64,000 nt of DNA from Odocoileus virginianus (GCF_023699985.2 NC_069686.1:32298910-32362909), one strand, 5' to 3'; numbered from the stretch's first letter, positions 33,456-45,960 are shown. Notes: a model not told the origin generated them from the letters alone. Program-made: numbers and translations.

Positions 33456-33646
33456 TAGATTTCTTCAGGCATGTCCAACTCTTTGATACCCTATGGACTG
33501 TAGCCTGCCAGGCTCCACCGTCCAAGAGATTCTCTAGGCAAGAATACTGGAGTGGTTTGACATTTCCTACTCCAGCAGATCTTCCCAACCCAGGGATCAA
33601 ACCCAGGTCTGCATTGCAGGTTGATTTTTTACTGTCTGAGCTGCCT
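33456..33646 (-). mobile_element. Bov-tA SINE
   Basis: Minus-strand Bov-tA: TTCAGGCATGTCCAACTCTT, TAGCCTGCCAGGCTCCACCG, GGCAAGAATACTGGAGTGG, CCCAACCCAGGGATCAAACC and ACTGTCTGAGCTGCC. Diverged (about 10% by eye). Confidence 0.9.
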
Positions 33647-34017
33647 TAGTCCGAAATATTTAGAACCATATTCATTTTCAAGAAAAGTCTCCTTTTTTCA
33701 TGGCAGTTCATATAATGACTTAGTTTCCAGGAAGGTTTTTAGTAAAAAGTGATGCTGCCTATATAAAAAATGTCCTATCAGAAATATTTCCCCCTCAACT
33801 AATCTGAATAAAAATACTGCTATAAATATTTCACAGTTATTAGTGAAAGGTGTACTGAGAAAATCAAAACAAAAACAGAGTCTCTGCCTCAAAGGATTGC
33901 AATATTTTCTAGTGGTTTTGAGTTGGCACTAATATCGGGACAGAAGGAAATACCCAAAATAGCAACAACAGGCTCTTTGGGCTCCCTGCATTAATTTTCT
34001 CCCAAATACCAAGCATG

Positions 34018-34064
34018 TCTATGTATGTGTGTATGAGTGTGTGTGCGTGTGTGCGTGTGTGTAA
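34018..34064. repeat. (TG)n microsatellite
   Basis: Imperfect TG/CG/TA dinucleotide run (GTGTGTGTGCGTGTGTGCG core). Confidence 0.9.
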
Positions 34065-36589
34065 TATTGTCAAGAGAACACAGGATAATATACTTTTATG
34101 GGAATATCTGTGTGAGCCCATTAAAATATATATGAATCAACTTTGTGTAATGGAATAAGAGGAAGCTAATTTTAATTTTGGCGAACTGTTTAGGAAAGAC
34201 ACTTATATAAGGAACTTTTCCCAATGTACTGGGAAAATTTACTTTCTTTTCTTATTACTATATATTTGTAAAGCAATAAATCTCACCAATACAGATTATC
34301 AAAACTTAGAAATCAGAGTGAGGTTACAGCTCCTTTTATTTTGTTCAGGATTCTGGAAAGATCAGTAATGAAAAGAATAGATATTTGAATCTTTTTTTAA
34401 ATGCATATATTAGAAAAGACTTATTCTTCAATCTCACCCCTTCTTTACCTCCACTCCCATGCCCTCCATATCACACACAAGTGTCCACAGGGTTACTGTG
34501 GATTGTTATTTCCTGAATTGTGGGCAATATAAATACGATGGATTAACATTTCAATGATTGCTGATAATCTAAACGTGTTCTCCTTGTTTTTCAGGTGTCC
34601 CTATGATACTGGGAGTGGAGTCAGTCATGAAGACTAAATGAGATATAAGTGAAAGTGAGTCCTTTTAGAAAAATTGTGTACTAAGAAACTGTGAAGAAAT
34701 AATATCAACCAGTGCCTTGCATTTTGTCATTAATTTATAGAAATGTATTGATTTAACACTTAAAGTTTTATTTTTGCCTTTCTACACTACTTAAATCCCT
34801 GACCAAAAGAAGATAATTCTTTTCAAAGGAAACAAAGGATTCTGTTGCAGTTCTGGATCAGATCTAGATGAGAATTGGACCAAAAAAAAAAAAAAAATGT
34901 AGAAAGTCTTCTATACCAGTAATAGGATTGAAAGTCTCTTTCAAGATTAGTTCAGTTTACAGGAGACCAATTTCTGACTAGTTTAACCTCCTAATAATAA
35001 ATGGGATTCCTGAAGAAGAGCCTCCTGGATGATTAGACTCATCACTTAAAGTAGATCAATTCTTATGAGAAATATTTTCTAAGGCAGTCTGCACTGATAC
35101 CCTGCAGTAATGTTGAGACCTTTCTATCTTAAGAAGCTTGTGATTGCTGTATTTATTCAAAGAATATCACTGCATCTTATGTAACTCTATATGGAAACAT
35201 TGCAATAAAAAGCAAAAAGAATAATAGAAAATAATGGAAAAATATTAATTCAGACTGAGAGCTAATAATGTGAAATGCCATTCACTTTTCCCATGTGGAG
35301 AGAAATAAAAGGGTATCAAGTATTATGAAAAGTACCATCAAAGTAATAGAATTTTAAGTGTGTACTTTAAGGAAAAAGACCATATTGATACTGCTTCCTG
35401 GCTGATGTTTTAATTTTCTTCATGTCAATACATTTCCTGGAGTTGTACTTTAGTTCTTAACTGTGTCTTACCAGCATAACTAAGTCCAAGCTTCTACTGC
35501 TCCCTCCATGACAGGCCAACAAGTTGAGAGACAAGGTGCTAGGACAAGGAATAGTGACTTTACTAAGAAAACCATCAAACCAAGAAGGTGGTGGACTAAC
35601 ATCCTAAAGAACAACCTTTAATATATCTATTATGTATGTTTCAACTATAAGCCACAATCCCTTTCATAATTAATGTACCTACAAGCATTGTTACCAAGAC
35701 TGGGCAGAAAGCAATTAGCTGTAGAGGACAAAGGCTAGAGCTTAAAGAAATAGATCCACCATGAAGTCTGGTTAGTTCTTCCCATTAATACTAGTATTTT
35801 TATCTCTCTTCTATGTAGAGGTAAATATATGCATTTCTTTTATTAACATAAAATTACTTTCTTTCATTTAAGATTATGCATGTGAAAAATGTACAAAACT
35901 AAGCATTTATGTGCCTAACCTAAATCTGAAATTAATTTTATGATTTTTGTGTTATGGTTTTCTTTTGACCTTTATTTCAATTCTATTCAACATCTTTGCT
36001 CTACTTATGTTCCCAATAATGCTAAAGCTGGAACAAATATATTACGAATCTGCTGTCTGGCAGGTACTGAAGTTAATGCTCAACTGTTATTGAGGCAAAC
36101 ACAAATTTATTAAAACCTAAGTTCCTTCTTAGCACTTAGTTTTCTAGCTTGAAGAATTTTACAATAGCTATATCAGTTATTGAAAATGCACATGATTAGA
36201 TGCCCTGTAGGAAGGACATGAGTCTTGAAAAGCAAATACAGATTTTGACACACTTTCTGGTAATTCAGAAACTACAGGCAGGCAGAGGTGGGGTACTACT
36301 CTCTAAACACCAAGATCTCCTCTTGGAATTTAAGAAGCTTGAGCATTGGGTAAGGACAGAATAAAGAAATGTGACACTGTGTATTTCAAACAAAACTGAG
36401 TCACTGATAAATTTTGAAAATTCTTTGAGCAGTATTGTAGCTGATACAAGAAGATCACATAGGAACGAAACTGAAAAATAGCAAATGGTGCTTCCCTTGA
36501 AAGAATAAGAGGGTACTATCCATTGACCTAAGCTTTTGAGAACTCTTAATTAATGTATTAGCCTTGGTGGTTCTTAAAAAACAAACAAA
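34065..36589. other. No gene recognised; one exon-like stretch
   Basis: AT-rich DNA with a poly(A) run at 34881-34897. At 34596-34652 a 57-base segment is preceded by a pyrimidine tract plus TTTTTCAG and followed by GTGAGT, which is the form of an exon, but it has an early stop in the obvious frame and no neighbour exon is visible. I do not call a gene. Confidence 0.4.
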
Positions 36590-37065
36590 CAAAAATGCTA
36601 ATGCAGTGGCTACTTTGTCCTACCCCAGGAACTTAAGCTACCAAAGTTATCATTACAAAGAGCACAGTTGGAAGAACTTACTTGTGATGAGACCTAATTA
36701 CCAACATTCCAAACAGTCAACAAGAATAAGAATTTCCTGTTGAAAGGACTGATAAAAGTGAACTTTTAACCTAATGACCACATCACCTGACCAATCAATG
36801 AAATACAAATCTAGCTTTCTTTCCTCTTTAACCAATCAACACTTCACCTCATCTTGCACCAATGAACTCTTCTTAAAAACAACTTACCTCATCTTCCTCT
36901 GTTTTACCCATCAAAACCCTGAGTTCCTCTCCTGTAATCAGGGGACACTATTCCTGCAGTCAGGGGACCCAAATCTGCATATTCCGAGTTGCAATTCTTT
37001 GGTCCCAACTAAATGCTCTGCCTTTAGAACTGGTTTCTTATTCTTAGATCAACAGGCTAGAGGAT
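36590..37065 (+). mobile_element. Possible ERV LTR remnant
   Basis: LTR-like features: CCAATCAA-type boxes at about 36790 and 36832, CT-rich sequence, a GAGTTGCAATTCTTTGGTCCC block near 36985 and a possible CA end near 37052. The blocks recall the 3' part of many gammaretrovirus-like LTRs. No paired LTR or duplicated target site is visible, and the family is unknown. Only regulatory (non-coding) sequence is present. Confidence 0.4.
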
Positions 37066-37985
37066 GAAACTTTTGGTTCTATAAGGACCCCCCCACACAC
37101 AAATAGTATTCGATTTGTTAATCTGAGTTTTGTACCCATAATTATTATATATTCCAAATATAAGGAAAAGTCTTTGAGCTGTAAAAACCTTGTCTTTGAG
37201 CTGTAAAAACCCAGCATTCATTTCATCTGTATAAATGACATTTTTAAACATCTGAAGGCAAAGACATAGAGACTTTTATATGGAATTTGGAAAGACTGAG
37301 AAAAGTCAACAAAGGTATTTCTAACAGACTGGGCAGTATCCTCAGCATGCATACCAATGGGTAGTCATTATAGAGCTACAAAATAAAAAGACTGAACCAA
37401 GATGTCTAATTCCACAGTGTTGAATTGGGTATATTTGTTTGGTTATTATTATTAAATCCATATTATAATTAATTTTGAATTGGAAGGGCTTTCTCAGGAT
37501 ATCTGCCACAATTTAGGTTCTCAAATTTCAACTAAGTACTACTAACTACTGAATTCCACTGTCATAACACAAAACATTTTATGACTAAAATCAAATAGGA
37601 CTTATAAATATGATGATAATATTCACTGTGAGTTTTATATTTCTGACTCTGATTTTTCTACTGATTTTCAGTATCATTAGAATAATATAGAAAAAGATAA
37701 GCATAAAATGACTAAAATTAATCACCTACATAATACAGAATCTCTCATAAATCAAGCTTCCACCTATGTCCCAAGGGGCTTTTGAATAAAATACTGAATA
37801 ACTTAAGACAAAATAATATGACAGTGAGATTTGGCTAAATCAGCTTATAATTAAAAAAACACACATAGAAATAATATTTAAATCACAAGGCAAACATACA
37901 AATAAATATAGTATAGACTAGGGACACAAATACATTAACTGTTTTAAGTTAATGTGATTGCTATGAGTCAAAGCAAAAATTTAAA
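37066..37985. other. No gene recognised; 22-bp tandem
   Basis: GTCTTTGAGCTGTAAAAACC is present at 37170 and again at 37192 (period 22). The rest is AT-rich and unremarkable. Confidence 0.45.
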
Positions 37986-38051
37986 TAACAGGGCATAGAA
38001 AACAAGATGGTGGAGCATATCTCTCTCCACAGATACAACAGGAATACATCT

Positions 38052-38609
38052 TCAGACATAGAAGTATATGTGGAAAACCAGCTGAGAGTGGGTGAAGTAC
38101 CTGACCCACAGAAAAGAATATATAGAACCACGCAAAACTCGGTAGGACAAAGGAATGAGGTGGGAAAACAGGAGTGTTAATAGGACTGGACCTGCCCTCA
38201 GTGGGTGGGGGAACTGAAGTAGGGGTCCAGTCCCTACATTGGGGCAATTGTTTGAGTCAGAGGAAAAACATTTAAGGCTGAGAGTGAAACAGTTGATCTG
38301 GGGCAGCCTAAATGGAATGAGAATCAGACAATCCTTGCCAGAGCCATAATACCCCAGACAGGGACACAGCTCCCCTGGAAGGCACAGTGGCTGGGAGGTG
38401 GAGTTTAAGGACTTCAGAGCAATCCCAGGGTGAGGGCTGCTAGTGACTGTGGAGAGGCAGATTAAGGGGATGTGAGGGAGGACATCATGGGGGGAAATGC
38501 CAGTGGTGAAAGCCATGCAGCTACGGAAGCAAGGTGATACTGCTGAGTCATGCGCAAGATGTGGAGCCATCACCATAACCTCTCTCTTCCCACATGCCAG
38601 CATAGGCAC
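38052..38609 (-). other. Antisense ORF in L1 5'UTR (185 codons)
   Basis: A minus-strand frame of 185 codons lies in the 5'UTR of the plus-strand L1, pointing out of the element and ending about 60 bases from its 5' tip. The product would be rich in Ser, Leu and Pro with hydrophobic C-terminal segments; no domain is recognised. It has the same relative orientation as the 218-codon antisense frame in the L1 at 1-7375, although the two are not similar in sequence. It may be chance. Confidence 0.25.
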
Positions 38610-38639
38610 CTGAACAATGGAGAGGCTGGCCCATCAAAT

Positions 38640-38812
38640 GCCTGATGCACTGAACTACAGAGTAGGGCCCCACCTAGGGTGCCCCTTTAAGTGCCCGACG
38701 TGCCAATCTACAGAGTAGGACCCCAGCCAGGGGGTCCCCTCTATGTGCCTGACTCCCTAAACAACAGAGATGCACCCAGGCAAGGGAACACTCTAAGTGC
38801 CTAAATGGGGTG
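38640..38812. repeat. 53-54-bp tandem repeat in L1 5'UTR (3 copies)
   Basis: CTACAGAGTAGGG at 38655, CTACAGAGTAGGA at 38708 and the weaker CAACAGAGATGCA at 38762 mark unit starts; each unit ends near TTAAGTGCC or its variants (TATGTGCC, CTAAGTGCC). Confidence 0.75.
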
Positions 38813-39029
38813 GAACTGCAGAGAAAGTCTGGCCAAAGAGGCCTTCTGATTGCCAGCTACAAGAGGCTCGAAAAAAGACTCTGATAGCGCCATAACTCCT
38901 GCAGTGGAGGCAGTCCGTGTCCCTGCACCCTTGGTGCCACAAGGGTCCTGACAAGCCAAGTAGCTATGCCACCTCCACGCTCAACTCTCACTGGGGCAGA
39001 GCTGCCACAGGCAAAAAAAGTCTTGCATC

Positions 39030-39180
39030 TGTGTGCTCAGGGTCGATACGGTCACGTCTGACTCCTTGCAACCCTGTAGACTGTGGCCTGCCAGGGTTCT
39101 CTGTCACGGAGGGGGGTTCTCCAGGCAAGAATACTGGAGCATATTGGCCAATACTGGTTGTCATACCCTTCCAGAGCACT
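39030..39180 (-). mobile_element. Bov-tA/Bov-A SINE fragment
   Basis: Minus-strand SINE: GTCTGACTCCTTGCAACCCT, GACTGTGGCCTGCCAGGGTT, CTCCAGGCAAGAATACTGGAG. It then becomes irregular, with an extra ATATTGGCCAATACTGG-like stretch, and the tRNA-derived head is absent or unrecognisable. Confidence 0.75.
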
Positions 39181-40015
39181 ATATTTCCTGCTGCCCTAGA
39201 TGCCAACTCCCCTGAGTATCTGGTGCTGCCAGAACCCCTGTGACCCAAATAGCGGCACCACTTCCACACTTGGCCCTCACAAGGACAAACCCAAGTCCTC
39301 CAGGGCAGCCTCAAGAGCAAACCCCAGTGGGTGACCCACATGTAGAGGTAGAAACAAAACCACAATTGAAACCCAGGGGCAGTGTGGCTAAGGAAGAAGA
39401 CCCAAAACCTTCCCACCAGCTGCACAAGCTGCAGATTAAATCCACACGATCAAATGGGCAGACTCTGTGTCTATGGAATATGTAAAAGGACATTGAGAGC
39501 TCCCACAAAAGAAAACTCACTAGTTGTGATAACTGTGGACATTGGAGGCAAGAACACACAGGAGCAAGACCAGATTAGAATCTGAGCTGCCCCCACAGCA
39601 GGTCCAGAGATCAGCACAGTGTTGGAGGGCATCCTAAGGTGGTGAGGAGCTCTGTGACTCCCAGCGAGGGAAAGGACTCTGACAGTATGACTCAAGAAAA
39701 ACATTTATTATTCTTATGTTTTGACTTGTACTGTAGGTTCTTTTGGATTTTTAATTATTTTTTTCCCTTTTTGCCCCCTCTGTTATAGTTGTCAATTTTA
39801 CTGGCACTATGAATCTAATCTAAGCTTTTTTTTTTTCCTCAGTCACATTTTTTATTGTTAAAAACGTTTGCCTCTATATTGGGCTTTTGCAGTTCTATGG
39901 AGTTATACTTTTTCTTTTTTTTCTCTTTTTAAAATTTTAATCTTTAAAATCTATTGTACTTTTTCTACATTTATTCTGTTGCTTTTCCTACTGTTATCAT
40001 ATTCTAATGCATACA

Positions 40016-41563
40016 TGGTGTGATCACTCACACTCACCTAGAGCCAGACATCCTGGAATGTGAAGTCAAGTGGGCCTTAGGAAGCATCACTAGGAACAAA
40101 GCTAGTGGAGGTGATGGAATTCCAGTTGAGCTATTTCAAATCCTAAGAGATGATGCTGTGAAAGTGCTGCACTCAATATGCTAGCAAATTTGGAAAACTC
40201 AGCAGTGGCCACAGTACTGGAAAAGGTCAGTTTTCATTCCAATCCCAAAGAAAGGCAATGCCAAAGAATGCTCAAACTACTGCACAATTGCACTCATCTC
40301 TCACACTATTAAAGTAATGCTCAAAATTCTCCAAGCCAGGCTTCAGCAATACGTGAACCGTGAACATGCATATGTTCAAGCTGGTTTTAGAAAAGGCAGA
40401 GGAACCAGAGATCAAATTGCCAATATCCGCTGGATCATTGGAAAGGCAAGAGAATTTCAGAAAAACACCTGTTTCTGCTTTACTGACTGCCAAAGCATTT
40501 GACTGTGTGGATCACAATAAACTGTGGAAAATTCTGAAAGAGATGGTACTACCAGACCACATGACCTGCCTCTTGAGAAACCTGTATGCAGGTCAGGAAG
40601 CAACAGGTAGAACTGGGCTTGGAAAAACAGACTGGTTCCAAATAGAAAAAGGAGTATGTCAAGGCTGTATATTGTCACCCTGCTTATTTAACTTATATGC
40701 AGAGTACATCAGGAGAAATGCTGGGCTAGAGGAAGCACAATCTGGAATCAAGATTGCCAGGAGAAATATTAATAACCTCAGATATGCTGATGACACCACC
40801 CTAAGGGCAGAAAGTGAAGAGGAACTAAAGAGGCCCTTGATGAAAATGAAAGAGGGTGAAAAAGTTGGCTTAAAGCTCAACATTCAAAAAACTAAGATCA
40901 TGGCAACTGGTCCCATAATTTCATGGGAAATAGATAGGGAAACAGTGGAAACAGAGGCTGACTTTATTTTGGGGGCTCCAAAATCATTGCAGATGGTGAC
41001 TGTAGTCATGAAATTAGAAGAGGCTTGCTGCTGGGAAGAAAACCTATGACCAACATAGACAGCATATTACAAAGCAGAGACATTACTTTGTCTACAAAAG
41101 TCCATCCAGTCAAGGCTATGGATTTTCCAGTAGTCATGTATGGATGTGAGAGTTGGACTATAAGGAAAGCTGAGCTCTGAAGAATTTATGCTTTTGAACT
41201 GTGGTGTTGGAGAAGACTCTTGAGAGTCCCTTGGACTGCAAGGAGATCCAACCAGTCAATCCTAAAGGAAATCAGTCCTGGGTGTTCATTGGAAGGACTG
41301 ATGTTGAAGCTGAAACTCCAATACTTTGGCCACCTGATGCAAAGAGCTGACTCATTTGAGAAGACCCTGATCCTTGGAAAGATTGAGAGCAGGAGAAGAA
41401 GGGGACAAAAGAGGATAAGATGGTTAGATGGCATCACCAATTCAATGGACATGGGTTTAGGTAGACCCTGGCAGTTGGTGATGGGCAGGGAGGCCTGGCA
41501 TGCTACAGTCCATGGGGATGCAAAGAGTTTGATATGACTGAGCGACTGAACTGAACTGAACTG
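40016..41563 (+). mobile_element. BovB, 5'-truncated, inserted in an L1
   Basis: Starts TGGTGTGATCACTCAC and ends GAGCGACTGAACTGAACTGAACTG. It is flanked by AATGCATACA (40006-40015) and AATGCATATA (41564-41573), a 10-bp target-site duplication with one difference. The left flank is L1 5'UTR, the right flank L1 3'UTR. Confidence 0.93.
40055..41537 (+). pseudogene. BovB ORF2 pseudogene
   Basis: The best-preserved BovB coding remnant here. The frame 40360-41049 (229 codons) contains KAFDCVDHNKLWKILKEM, LLRNLYAGQEATGRTG, KGVCQGCILSPCLFNLYAEY and the intact catalytic YADD at residues 142-145 (bases 40783-40794). 41220-41537 holds the C-terminal TARRSNQSILKEISPG and LKLQYFGHLMQRADSFEKTL blocks. 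The upstream part (40055-40360) has NKASGGDGIPVELFQ with an in-frame stop near 40180. A stop near 41178 and the frameshift after 41049 break it. Confidence 0.86.
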
Positions 41564-41935
41564 AATGCATATATACGGAATCTAGAAAAATGGTACTGAA
41601 GAACTTATTTACAAGGCAGCAATGGAGAAAGAGACACAGAGAGTAGACTTAGGGAGATGGGGAGAGGGGAGGAGTGGTTGAAATATATGGAAAGAGTAAC
41701 ATGGAATCTTATATTACCATATTTAAAATAGATAGCCAATGGGAATTTGCTGTATGGCTCAGTAAAGTCAAACAGGGCCTCTGTATCAATTTAGAGGTGT
41801 GGGATGGGGAGTAAGATGGGAGGAAGGTTCAAAAGGGTTATGGTATATGTATACCTATGGCTGATTCATGTAGAGGTTTGACAGAAATCAAGAAAATTCT
41901 GTAAAGCAATTATATGTCAATTAAAAAAACAGCAG
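41564..41935 (+). mobile_element. L1 3'UTR (older subfamily)
   Basis: GCATATATACGGAATCTAGAAAAATGGTACTGAAGAACTT and the following blocks (ACAAGGCAGCAATGGAG, AGATAGCCAATGGGAATTTGCTGTATGGCTC, GGCTGATTCATGTAGAGGTTTG, GTAAAGCAATTATATGTCAATT) are the standard 3' end of older ruminant L1s. Nothing of ORF2 precedes it except the last few bases. It is probably the 3' end of the element whose 5'UTR lies at 37990-40005. Confidence 0.85.
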
Positions 41936-44485
41936 GGCACAAAACACATGCTAACAAAAAGAAATATCTCAGCTTTATTAAAATATATTTTCCTGAAATG
42001 TGTGTTTAAAAATTTCAATTGTACAATATCTGCACAAAAGCTTGAGTAAAATCAGGAATATGCTTTGAGTAATAATTGGATGCTGCTAAAGCATGTCCTT
42101 CAGCATTGTAACAGGAGCAATTTTACTAACCCTGAGGCCTGTTAAGAATTGATACTAGCAGTATGAATGCATATAACTGAAGATCCATCTATTATTTTCA
42201 CATATTCTTTTTCCACTAATACATTTATTCAATAATTATTTGCCATGTTCCTATTCTAAGACTGATATTATGCTAAGAATGTAAAATCACCCTAGTTTCA
42301 TAGTATAGGCTAGGAAACCTTCACTGATCTTGACAAGGGGAGGTAAATTCTTACCTAAGATATTTATTTGACACTCTTTTTAACTACTGTCATCAGTTTT
42401 AAGCTCAAACTATTGAAAGTATATTTACCTTCTAATTTATCCAAAATAGCATTCAGAAACAGTTGGAAAACCCCAGAAACTTGGATGATTTTCCATTTTT
42501 CCTCACACAAATTCAAATAATTGGCAGGAGTACAAATGTTTACTGCTGAGTAAGTGTGTCACTGAGCAAATTATGAGCCGTGGCTACATATTACAGCTTC
42601 CCAAAAATGAAATCAGATTATTATTTCCTTGAGAAATCAATACCATTTATGATGATCATAATTCTTTTTAGTAGTATTACCACATACATACACACTAATG
42701 GCTACACACACAGAGAGAAAAAAGACAGTGCTTTAGATGAGCTGAAGTTTTCATTGTGTCAAAGACAATTGGCAACCACAAAAAGCTAGGCTATAATAGG
42801 ATATGTACCCTTTAGAAATAAATCAATGCAATGTGTATTAGCGGTGCTTTCCCCATGCTGGTTTTAGGGCACTAAAGCAAAATTAGAGCTCTTAAATTAT
42901 TGCAGATAGAGAGCAACAACAACAATAAAAGCATCTCTTCCCTATGAAAGCTTAGTTTCTCAAAGGCAGAGTTTTTTGGTTTAGCCTTAAAATAAAAATA
43001 AATAATTTTGATTCTTCAGGCAATGACCTCTGAAAAGCAATACTCGAGTCACAGAAGGCAACTCTATTAAAAATACCAATTGGGCTAATAGCCTGCTCTG
43101 TGTCATGTGAAGTAGCGCTTTGTGAATTGAATTTCTCTGCTGATATTTTTAGCTCAGTCCATCACTTAAGGATCATTCATCTCTTAAACCAATGCAGTTT
43201 CCATTTTCTATCTGAGCCTAGAAATCAATTGAAAGTGATTGAAGGAACTGGAAATGCTGTTTGTGCCTATAGAAGCCTCTCAGCAGTTTTGTCAAACAGT
43301 AAAGAAGGCCTTCAATAGCCTGATCTTGTCCTACCTAGCCAGTAGTTCCCAACAAGTCCCCACTTTAATAATTTATTACAGTCAGACTGATCTCTTTGCT
43401 GTCCTCCAAATGGCAGATGAATTCCTATTCCCCTACTTTTCTGTGCCCCAATGTCCCTTTGTCTAACTTTTGGTTAGTGTAGAGACAGTGTATTGATGTA
43501 AAAACAGCATTCACCCCTAATCCAGACAGCTTTATTTGAACTGTAAGGCTGCCACTCGCGATATTTTGGCAGTCACCTGTTTTGAAACTTTTTCCATATC
43601 TGCAATCCAGAGTTAGTAATATTACTTTCTTTTAAATTTGCTATGAAAACTAAATCATATAATCTATGAGAACATTACAAATAAGACGCAGCACACTGTA
43701 AATGCTATATGAGTGTTTATTTAATTATTAGTGCAAATTTTCTATCTTCCAAATGCTAACTATTAAATATTTTTTTCTAAATACTGTATCCCATTTAGAT
43801 TTTGACTTCTGAATTTCTAAAGCACTTTGACAATACCACACACATGTACTTAGTGATTTGCTAATTGTTTCATATATTTCATCACTATTTATGCAAAGAA
43901 GTTATTAGCACTTTAAGTAAATTTTCTTTCATTTCTACATCTACCATAATTATCCCTGTGCTAGAAAAATAATAGACTTAATTTATTAGTTGACTGATTT
44001 ATAAAATCCAATTTATAAATTGAAAACTATATTCCATTGCTAAAGACCAGAAAATGTCAGCTCTATGACTTCTGATACCCCAATATGCTGTTAAGTCCAT
44101 TGGAACTTTTATGGCAAAAAACTCTATTTTGAATTAAATAATTCCATTTTTTAATATTTATATTTTGGAACTTGTATTCTCCATGTACTCACACATTATA
44201 TACATTATTTTCTTTAAATAATGTTAATAACAGCTGTTTCAACATTATTTTATGCTAATTTTGAGACTGTATCATTTTCTAATATATTTTGATTAATATA
44301 CCTCCTTATAGGTTATATCATTATACTTCCTGAACTAGTAGTAAGAAATTGTGATTTTTATGTTGTTAATGTGTATTGTTACTGTATATATGTTTCAGTT
44401 AATAAACTGATATCTGTTTTCCTCATGAGAGTGTTGTTACTTTTAGTTTCTTCTTAGACTGCAGGAAGCTGGTTCTATTAATAAA
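41936..44485. other. No gene recognised; old MIR/L2-like piece
   Basis: AT-rich DNA. 43640-43735 (ATGAAAACTAAATCATATAATC... CACTGTAAATGCTATATGAG) resembles the 3' portion of MIR-like SINEs. 42225-42300 resembles the ACTATGTGCCAGGCAC-type motif of old interspersed repeats. Short frames (for example 43100-43466) are not convincing. Confidence 0.4.
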
Positions 44486-44489
44486 ACAT

Positions 44490-45960
44490 TGCTTGCATTC
44501 TTCATCAAACCAACCAATAAACTGGGACAATCTGCACTCTCATGAGTTTTCTACAATTAATCATAAGTTGGAAGTCACAGGAAAAACAACTAACCTGAAA
44601 TCCAAGGACAGACGAGTGTCTGCAGTTGAAAGACAAGACATGAGCATTTACACACCTGGGGCAAATATAGCCAGTCAGTAGTGAGAATTCAGGTAAAAAT
44701 GTAGTGCGCAGGTCAACAAAAGAATATAGAAACCACAGAGGCCACAGATATAAGGGAAATACACACTCAGATTCTATTCCACAAAACTCACAGGAGCTCA
44801 CAAGAGAACACTGGTGACAGGAGTGACAGAACCATTTGTGCTTCATGTCCTGGGAGAGGAATACCTGTAGCTATGGAAAAGGAATACCACTCTCCACATT
44901 CTCTCTCACTTTTCTCCCCTAAAGACAAATATGTAGAGAGGAAAGGGGAAAGGAAACACTTTTTCCTACAGGTTCTGGTAAACATCCTTTGCATATGGGA
45001 AGAAGTAACAGAAAACCATTCTCTATATCTGGTAAATATGAAGAAATGTATGCTAACTCCAGAACTACAGCTGAGCAATGGGTAAAAATGCTGTCTTAGG
45101 AGGAGGTACACTCAGAAACAGGATGCTTGATTAAGACTGAAACTTTGCCACAGTAGAGACTAGTTCTCTTCACCACTAGGGTAAAGACAGTGAGTAACAA
45201 GCAACAATGTAATACTGCAGGGATACTTACGAGAGTATGTAAATTTTCTTAAAGTGTACCACAAAGAAAAAGTATAATGCTTAGTAGAAAGCAGATGTTA
45301 AGAAAAATCCTTTGTCAACTAATACATATGAAAAACACAAGGTATCACAAAAATAATTCAAGACTTGAAATACACTATAGGAACCATACCAACAACAAAC
45401 CCTAAATACAGCTAAACCCTTGGATAGACACAAATTTAACACCAAAAGTCTAATAGAAGGAAAAGCTAATCCATTTCACGAAATAAAATATAGTTGTCAA
45501 ACAAAACAAAGTCCTATGCCTTTTTATTGTCTTGCAATAGATGCCTTACATAAGGTACCCAATTCTTAGCAAAATGTTGAATAATAGAAAAAAATGGGGG
45601 AAAATGAACCACAATACTAAGAGATAAAGCAACTAGCACAACTGAACTCCAATATGTTGGAACTATCAACATGGGGAAATCTTGAAATAACTATAACAAT
45701 GTGTTAAAGATTCTAATGTTTAAAATGTGTAACATGAAAAGCCATATATATTTATTCAAGAGAGAGAGAGGAACTATAAGAAAGAATCAGAGAAAAATTC
45801 TACAAATAAAACATAGAAACAGAGATGTAAAATGCATTCAGTGGGCTTATCAGTAGGTCAATACAGCCAAGAGAAAATAGTGAAATAGTGAAACAGATAA
45901 TATATATTTCCCAAACTGAAACACAAAGAAAAAAATTAAGCATTGATTAGAGTACTCACT
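44490..45960 (+). mobile_element. Ancient HAL1/L1M-like remnant
   Basis: Plus-strand, A-rich and diverged. 44560-44870 recalls old L1/HAL1 5'UTR (ACCACAGAGGCCACAGATAT, CACAGGAGCTCACAAGAGAACA, GGTCCTGGGAAAGGAATACC-like TGTCCTGGGAGAGGAATACC). 45770-45940 recalls an ORF1 coiled-coil region (CATTCAGTGGGCTTATCAGTAGG... GCCAAGAGAAAATAGTGAA). No frame remains. The name is tentative. Confidence 0.42.

Larger units (their letters stand above)
37990..40005 (+). mobile_element. L1 5'UTR (plus strand), older subfamily
   Basis: Begins near AACAAGATGGTGGAG, which resembles the 5' tip of full-length L1s, then ATCTCTCTCCACAGATACA. The body is GC-moderate with a 53-54-bp tandem repeat. The end (39690-40005) is T- and pyrimidine-rich, as in old L1s before ORF1. 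No ORF1 or ORF2 follows; a BovB and then an L1 3'UTR come next. A Bov-tA-like SINE is embedded at 39030-39180. Confidence 0.6.

Noticed and set aside
36590..37065. Endogenous retrovirus with coding genes
   Set aside because: Only LTR-like non-coding sequence is seen; no gag, pol or env motifs occur nearby.
44505..45111. Minus-strand ORFs of 107-113 codons rich in Cys and Ser
   Set aside because: Antisense to a HAL1/L1-like remnant; no signal peptide or domain that stands up.
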